Translations under genes and position numbers: made by a program
Notes under the pieces: generated by a model
What the model saw: only the letters and a program-made list of their open reading frames with translations
Told to the model about the DNA's origin: nothing
Database searches by the model: none
Part shown: positions 59,068 through 64,000 of the stretch, one piece after another
Numbering within the stretch: the first letter of the stretch is position 1
Layout of the letters: each line of letters starts with the position of its first letter
NCBI GenBank assembly: GCA_013368315.1
Contig: JAACJM010000043.1
Span: 186,001 to 250,000, forward strand
Reading direction: 5' to 3'
Length of the DNA: 64,000 nt
From: Tetrapyrgos nigripes
Lineage: Eukaryota; Basidiomycota; Agaricomycetes; Agaricales; Campanellaceae

Positions 59068-60322
59068 GGAAGGGGTAGGCCATGTACAAACATTTGACTA
59101 TGACTGGGTCAGGGACTACAAGTAATTACAATACTTCAGGACTGTCAAAAACCACTGACATACCTATAGTACAGGTCTAGCACTTCACCAAGCACATCTT
59201 CACCAAAACCAAAACTGGTTGAGCTGGAAAGCGTTACTAGCCACTGTCAAACCAAGTTCACAAGAAACATGGGCTTCTACACCTCCACCCCTTCCTGATG
59301 AGACATCACATGAGGGCTCAGCTTGGGACCTGTTGAATCCTCCAACTCAGTTGACAGACCAGCAATGAGAGCAGTATGTTTCCCTAATATCTGCATTGTT
59401 CATACAATAAAAGCAGAAACATTGGACAATGGACCCAAGACTTCATGGCCAAACGTTCCTGGCAAAATACAAACCACCTAACAGGAAAGGGTACAACTGG
59501 GTACACACAATACCTGATGTGAAAAGTGGAGTGGTAGAAGTACATTGGGGCAAACACCTGAGTATACGAGTCCCACCAACACACATTTTTGAGTTGGACT
59601 CAAATCACAGAGATGCAATCCTACTGACATACTGTGAAAAGGGACTACTTGCAATTAGAGGAGAACATACTGGCCAATACATGCGCTGAGTATACTTCAA
59701 ATATGATGACAACAATCACCAGACCGTGCCATGGATGAGGATGTGGATTTTTGAGAATTGCAGTAGTGCAGATGAATGTATTTCAGATGTGAGAGATTGT
59801 GTTCCATGTGACCATCACAGGATATCAGATGAACACAAATCTATGTATCAGGAAGAAAAATGAGTAGCACAACTGACAAAACAGTGTCCAAAGAAAATCA
59901 AGGAAGTTTCCCTGTCAAAGAAGAGAGGAAAGGGAAAGGTTGCATGAAGCACACGTATAGTATATTATGGTACATGGATGTATAATAGGTTGTAGATACT
60001 CAAATTCTTTCATTTATTTGAAAAATTGTACTTGACCAGAAGTACTATAGATCAATAGAATACAAAGATACACAGTATACAAGTCATTCGGATACTCGTG
60101 TAAATATATGATAAGGACACAAACGAGAGGGAACATCTACTACTTTGCTAGATGTGGGTAAGCTCCTGTTGCAGTTGATAAACCCTGTTCTTCAATCATC
60201 GGAGTACTGTCCCAACTCCCTCAACAGAACACTATAGTCGTTCAGACCCAAAGGGGGTTGATGTTCTTGTGGTCCTTCAGGCAACACCAAATGAGTCTGT
60301 AAGAAAGCAGCAAGGGCTTCTA

Positions 60323-60580
60323 TTATCTGATTGGTTTGTTGTGGACAGCATGCAGCAAGCAAAGAAATTTACCTAGTTCATCATCAGTTGCTGGTAGATA
60401 ATCAGCAGTGAGAAACATAAGATTAGACATACACACACTGTCCCTTCTCTCTTCACCACATATTTTTGTGAGTTCAGCAGTCATCTTGGTTGTATTCTCA
60501 TTATCTGAGAGGCGAATTAATACAGACTGACGAATCAAGTGACAAGAAACAATGGACCCATTACTGGCCATACTGGTCAA
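60323..60580 (-). CDS. Small protein, possible third member of the acidic family
   Basis: 85 codons from Met 60580. NGSIVSCHLIRQSVLIRLSD and TDDELGKFLCLLHAV echo AIVSHVAPKLPQSVLDCL and EQIDFLLALLVWD in the duplicates at 10.3 and 14.2 kb. The resemblance is weak by itself, but position supports it: like them it is convergent with, and just downstream of, an Spt5-like gene. It is shorter than the duplicates and may be a fragment. Confidence 0.3.
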   Translation of the reverse strand: MTSMASNGSIVSCHLIRQSVLIRLSDNENTTKMTAELTKICGEERRDSVCMSNLMFLTADYLPATDDELGKFLCLLHAVHNKPIR

Positions 60581-60631
60581 AATTGTTTAAAAGCAACCCA
60601 GTAAGCAGCTCTTCAGATGGGCCATGAGCAA

Positions 60632-62274
60632 CTACAGAGACGCCCATTTGTAAGATAAATAGGTAACAAAGATAGATACATGCACCTCCTGCAAAGGCCA
60701 AAGCTCCAATGATTTCTTCATGTCAAACCTGCAGACCTTTGGAATAGCAATAACAATAAATGACATTTCTGAGTGAGTCCATGGTGGAGAAATTCTAAGA
60801 TGAAAAAGAAAAGAGAGAAAAAAAAAATGAAAATCATAGTACGTCACACCACAGGCAGCCAATTGACTATCTGACATGAAGTTTGAGCCAAACCCACTGA
60901 ATCAATTCAGCCACAAATACCCTAACAGGAAACAGTGGTCACTGAGCCAAGACCCATAGCATATTCATAACGCATAATGAGTACATATGTATTTTGTCTG
61001 TAACTATTTTTAACAACATGAAGACATTAAAACAGCTCAGAGGGAGCCAGTATATATTTTTGTGAAGTTTTAACAATACAAAAACCACTTGTAACAAGAA
61101 ATACTACTGCAATCAACCCAACAACAGCAACATCAAAAAGGGAACAGAAGATTACAATCATATTTGACCTGAGCAAGCTGGAACTGGTTGTGATTAAACC
61201 AGGCATGAGATGCACAATGCAGGAAATCTGCAGGAATGCACACATAAGTAGTGAAGTGTCACTCACTAACCCACTGTATCAGCAGAAGTATCAGCAAAAG
61301 AGGTGTGATTGCACGTACAGAGAACTGTCTAACAGGGTCAGCACCTTTTTCAGGCAGAAACCATGATATGGACAGCACATAATAGGATCCCCAAACTGAT
61401 GGCGGCTGCAAATGTTCATCAGTAAACCACATAAGTAGGTATATGGGCAAGAACACACCATTCCAGACACCTAGGAAACTCGTCTGCACTGACAGGATCT
61501 CCTGTTCCCTGGCTAATGTAGGCATATGTGCAAAGCAGTAGACGACGTTCCAGTTCACCACATGGGATGGGAACCCTGACTCAAGACATCAGATATTGTT
61601 GTGCAAATACTAATGATATAGACCATGACACATCACATAGCCCCTGTAATGCCAGGTAGTCCTCCCAACCAATGCTCTCCCTATGTTGTCAATCTGCAAC
61701 TGCAGCTATTCAATGACAGCAAAGCAGGTGACTTGTCAGTGTGAGCACAGTCATACATAGGGACAACCAAGCAATTTCAGTCTCCAGTGTGTCAGCAAGT
61801 ACAAGAAGCACAACCAAGCAATTTTGGTCCCCAGTATGTCAGTGAGTATGAGACAGCTCCCTGACTCTAGCAGTATACAACTGCACAGACAGCACTGAAA
61901 TGGCTGTCCAACCCCTATTGCAGTACTTGGCAAGAGCGAGATTGTAATTATTGGTGTTGAGTACCAATGGATAACACATTAGTGTGGTCTTATGGATGAA
62001 AGTGGATCAAGGATATAGTGAATATGCTGCGTCAAAAGTGACAAAGTTTATCACAACAGCTGTATAAAGCCATGAGGATGAGTGCAGAGGTCATAAAGAA
62101 ATAACACTTACTAGAATGGAATGACAACAACACATCAACAACTGACTCTGCACATGCAACAATCTGGATTGTCAATGCATCCTTTGTCATGATTAGGCTG
62201 GTACCACTAACTACTGAGCCAAAAGGGTGATATGTCCAGCTTGGCTGGACTATTGGACCAGTGTATATAAGCAC
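60632..62274 (-). pseudogene. Polytopic membrane protein, probably decayed
   Basis: Minus-strand pieces are hydrophobic and exon-like: SLIMTKDALTIQIVACAESV (62190), VWNGVFLPIYLLMWF (near 61460), VWGSYYVLSISWFLPEKGAD and ITPLLLILLLIQW with a GTGAGT donor (61400-61265), ISCIVHLMPGLITTSS (61230), MIVIFCSLFDVAVVGLIAVV with FLVTS (61170-61080), and ISPPWTHSEMSFIVIAIPKV (60790). This gives roughly five membrane segments. Some pieces can be joined by GT-AG introns, but 61600-62000 holds repeats (CCAGTGTGTCAGCAAGTA and CCAGTATGTCAGTGAGTA) without coding sense. I do not recognise the family. Confidence 0.35.
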
Positions 62275-62277
62275 ATA

Positions 62278-63777
62278 CAGTGGCCAAAAAAATTGTCCAC
62301 ATGTTTGCTGATTTAAGAGCTATTGAGCAGGAATCTCAAACTATAGCTGGTGGTAGCAAGAAAGCCTTTGATTAGAGCTACAATAATCTGTCTGTTTTGT
62401 CTTATTTGGCCAAATATCTGTGGAGTTATGATTGATTTAAAACTGTATGTCATTTGGACAATTTTTTGAGTTGCCACTTCAAAATCATTATTGCAATAAC
62501 CTGATGTGTTATACATGATGTCATGGGTGGAGCTGTACAGTAATGTAATGTATACACTACAATGATGTCATAGCTGCCAGCTGGGGCATACATAGCAACA
62601 TACAGATGCTCTACAGCCTCTATGAAAATCATGGGGTCCCTCATATCAGCCCAGAAAGACAATCTCTACTCTCTTCTCTTAACTGCCTCTCCATCTGCAA
62701 AAATTACAGCTCAGACTGGAGTATGGAAGCCAAGAATTGCTTGTGTGGCTTAAAAGACAAATACAGACAATGAGAACAATACAGCAGGGTGTCCTAGGAG
62801 GCTCTCTACTACTTGTGAAGAGGTTAGATTGGAAAAAAATCCATTCTGGTAAAGCCAGATTGCTACACAAGTGGCCTGAAACATCAATGCTCTTCTTGGA
62901 CAACCTGTCCCAACCTATAACAGCTAAAACATTCCTGAAAACGTCTTGTGGCGATCTCCAAAACACAGACCAAGTGCAAACTTACAGTGACTTGCAGCAA
63001 GGCTCACTTGAAGTTTGCACAGATGTAAAAAGACCGGGCTGTAGAAGGCTAGAAGTGGGTTATTTTCTCAGATAAGACCAAAACCAATTATTTTGGGGCA
63101 AATATGCACCAGCATGTGAGAAAAGAGAGATCAATTCATGGTACAGCAAGATGTGACAGAAATGATGATATTTGAGAGAGAAAATGTAGGGTATGGGGCA
63201 ACAGTAAGCAGTAAAAATGGTCCAGATGAAGGGGAAGATAGATTGCAAACACCATATGACCATCTTAAGTAACAAAATCCTGGAAAGCATTAATAATATG
63301 GGAGTTGATCCAGAGGTGGCCATTTTTCAGCTGGGTATTAACTTTCTAAAGTGCTATATCCAATGGTTTCCTTTATCAGAACATGTCTCTCTACCTATAA
63401 AAGCAACAATCTGCTTTCATACTTCAGTCTGAGCTGAAATTTTGATAGAGGGAGGGGCAGTTTGGAGGAGAGTTGAGATTGTCTTTCTGGGCTGATATGA
63501 GGGACCCCATGATTTTCATAGAAGCTGTAGAGCATCTGTATGTTGCTATGTATGCTCCAGCTGGCAGCTATGACATCATTGTGGTGTATACATCACATTA
63601 CCGTACAGCTCCACCCATGACATGTATAACACATCAGGTTATTGCAATAATGATTTTGAAGTGGCAACTCAAAAAATTGTCCAAATGACATACAGTTTTA
63701 AATCAATCATAACTCCACAGATATTTGGCCAAATAAGACAAAACAGACAGATTATTGTAGCTCTAATCAAAGGCTTT
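62278..63777. mobile_element. Tc1/mariner-like element with long inverted arms
   Basis: The left end CAGTGGCCAAAAAAATTGTCC follows a TA (62276-62277), as expected for Tc1/mariner. The left arm (about 62278-62692) is mirrored at about 63453-63777, for example GGACCCCATGATTTTCATAG and TTTGGCCAAATA. The right arm stops at the point matching 62360 of the left arm, so its outer 80 or so bases are lost. The 760-base interior has open frames of 70-112 codons but none with a DDE transposase motif I can see, so this is non-autonomous or degraded. Confidence 0.8.
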
Positions 63778-63831
63778 GTGGGTTGGCATGTTCTCCCTGT
63801 CATGACCCACAGGATCAAAAAGACCTGCCTC

Positions 63832-63999
63832 TCACATTTTGAGGGGCCTCATGTTCTCCTGCTTGTTCCTTTCCTGAACAGAATTGGAACTGTGGGCACT
63901 GGAAGTGTCATCCTTGTCCATTATCTCGTCCTCCCCAGTTTGAGTGGCTTTGTCCTTCATCCACCCGAAATTGTTCCATGCCTCCTGGTGTTTATCCAT
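63832..63999 (-). CDS. Acidic ORF at the window edge
   Basis: 55 codons from a Met at 63999 (MDKHQEAWNNFGWMKDKATQ, then TGEDEIMDKDDTSS) to TGA at 63832. Charged and without a recognised motif. The true gene may extend beyond the window. Confidence 0.3.
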   Translation of the reverse strand: MDKHQEAWNNFGWMKDKATQTGEDEIMDKDDTSSAHSSNSVQERNKQENMRPLKM

Positions 64000-64000
64000 T

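Larger units (their letters stand above)
48030..59946 (+). pseudogene. Spt5-like NGN/KOW protein, copy 2 (interrupted by two transposons)
   Basis: Acidic start (DESTDEDEYDE, near 48075), then VGPAFW-VQCK (near 48430) and, after an intron at the same place as in copy 1, PGSKWSIVIDAYHYVVQD (48504). Next come a helical part (KVIDKACIEGDNFDGAL, near 48830), the MITE 49071-49618, WVQVKRKGLYKDDVGLVVK (near 49900, first KOW-like unit), RLLLKAFYIGNVSYADIE (50170), VVITSSESAGITSEIINSS (50490), and VRIVRGPCKYISSVVD (51120). Here the Gypsy element 51247-59067 splits the gene; it resumes in an unrelated-looking linker and ends with MDPRLHGQTFLAKYKPPNRK (59429) and a Lys-rich tail (59946). Stops at 48713, 50233 and 59687 and frame changes show that it was dead or has decayed since. 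It aligns with copy 1 along its whole length. Confidence 0.6.

Noticed and set aside
62713..63432. Frames inside the Tc1/mariner-like element as a possible transposase
   Set aside because: No DD(E/D) block or helix-turn-helix pattern could be seen in either strand.

Overview
The window reads as accessory, transposon-saturated DNA of a filamentous basidiomycete, most likely an agaricomycete. Genes are split by many short GT-AG introns. Two families of KDZ (Kyakuja-Dileera-Zisupton) transposase are present, one with a CxC1 cysteine cluster and one with CxC2, and these are hallmarks of agaricomycete genomes. A Ty3/Gypsy chromovirus, solo LTRs and several MITE classes surround them. I see no housekeeping gene. 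All assignments are by eye; no database was searched.

Layout. (1) About 1-20.3 kb is a decayed unit of KDZ type: an array of GGTAGCTACC-like palindromes at the left edge; a broken nuclear-type gene (-); a small putative zinc-binding ORF; a long broken Spt5-like gene (acidic N-terminus, NGN-like and KOW-like parts, +); two tandem copies of a small acidic gene (-), the second split by a 2.8-kb foldback element; a broken CxC1 KDZ transposase (+); a second GGTAGCTACC array; and one more broken lineage-type gene. (2) 20.3-26.1 kb is degenerate DNA followed by the 5' half of an old Gypsy element that itself carries two solo LTRs and a CACTA-like MITE, each with a matching target-site duplication. 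(3) 26.1-36.4 kb is a second KDZ unit with inverted subterminal repeats, a broken CxC2 transposase (-), a short basic DNA-binding-like gene (-) and a lineage-type gene (+). (4) 37.1-41.2 kb holds a hAT-like MITE and a 3.3-kb segment bounded by inverted repeats. (5) 41.4-45.2 kb is the only part that looks like live host sequence: a clean 5-exon secreted, kinase-like protein (278 aa) and a clean 3-exon small secreted protein (161 aa), each with a TATA box, then a broken tRNA-Met. (6) 46.4-60.6 kb has a solo LTR, a tandem repeat and a second Spt5-like copy, interrupted first by a CACTA MITE and then by a nearly full-length Ty3/Gypsy chromovirus (51247-59067, TSD GGAAG). (7) 60.6-64 kb has a degraded membrane-protein gene, a Tc1/mariner-like inverted-repeat element and a partial ORF.

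The most notable signal is the recurrent pairing of a giant Spt5-like (NGN/KOW) gene with a small convergent acidic gene, found at two loci and, at the first, next to a KDZ transposase between palindrome arrays. This suggests that some basidiomycete KDZ-type elements carry their own transcription-elongation-factor-like cargo. Both copies here are inactivated, so intact relatives would have to be sought elsewhere.
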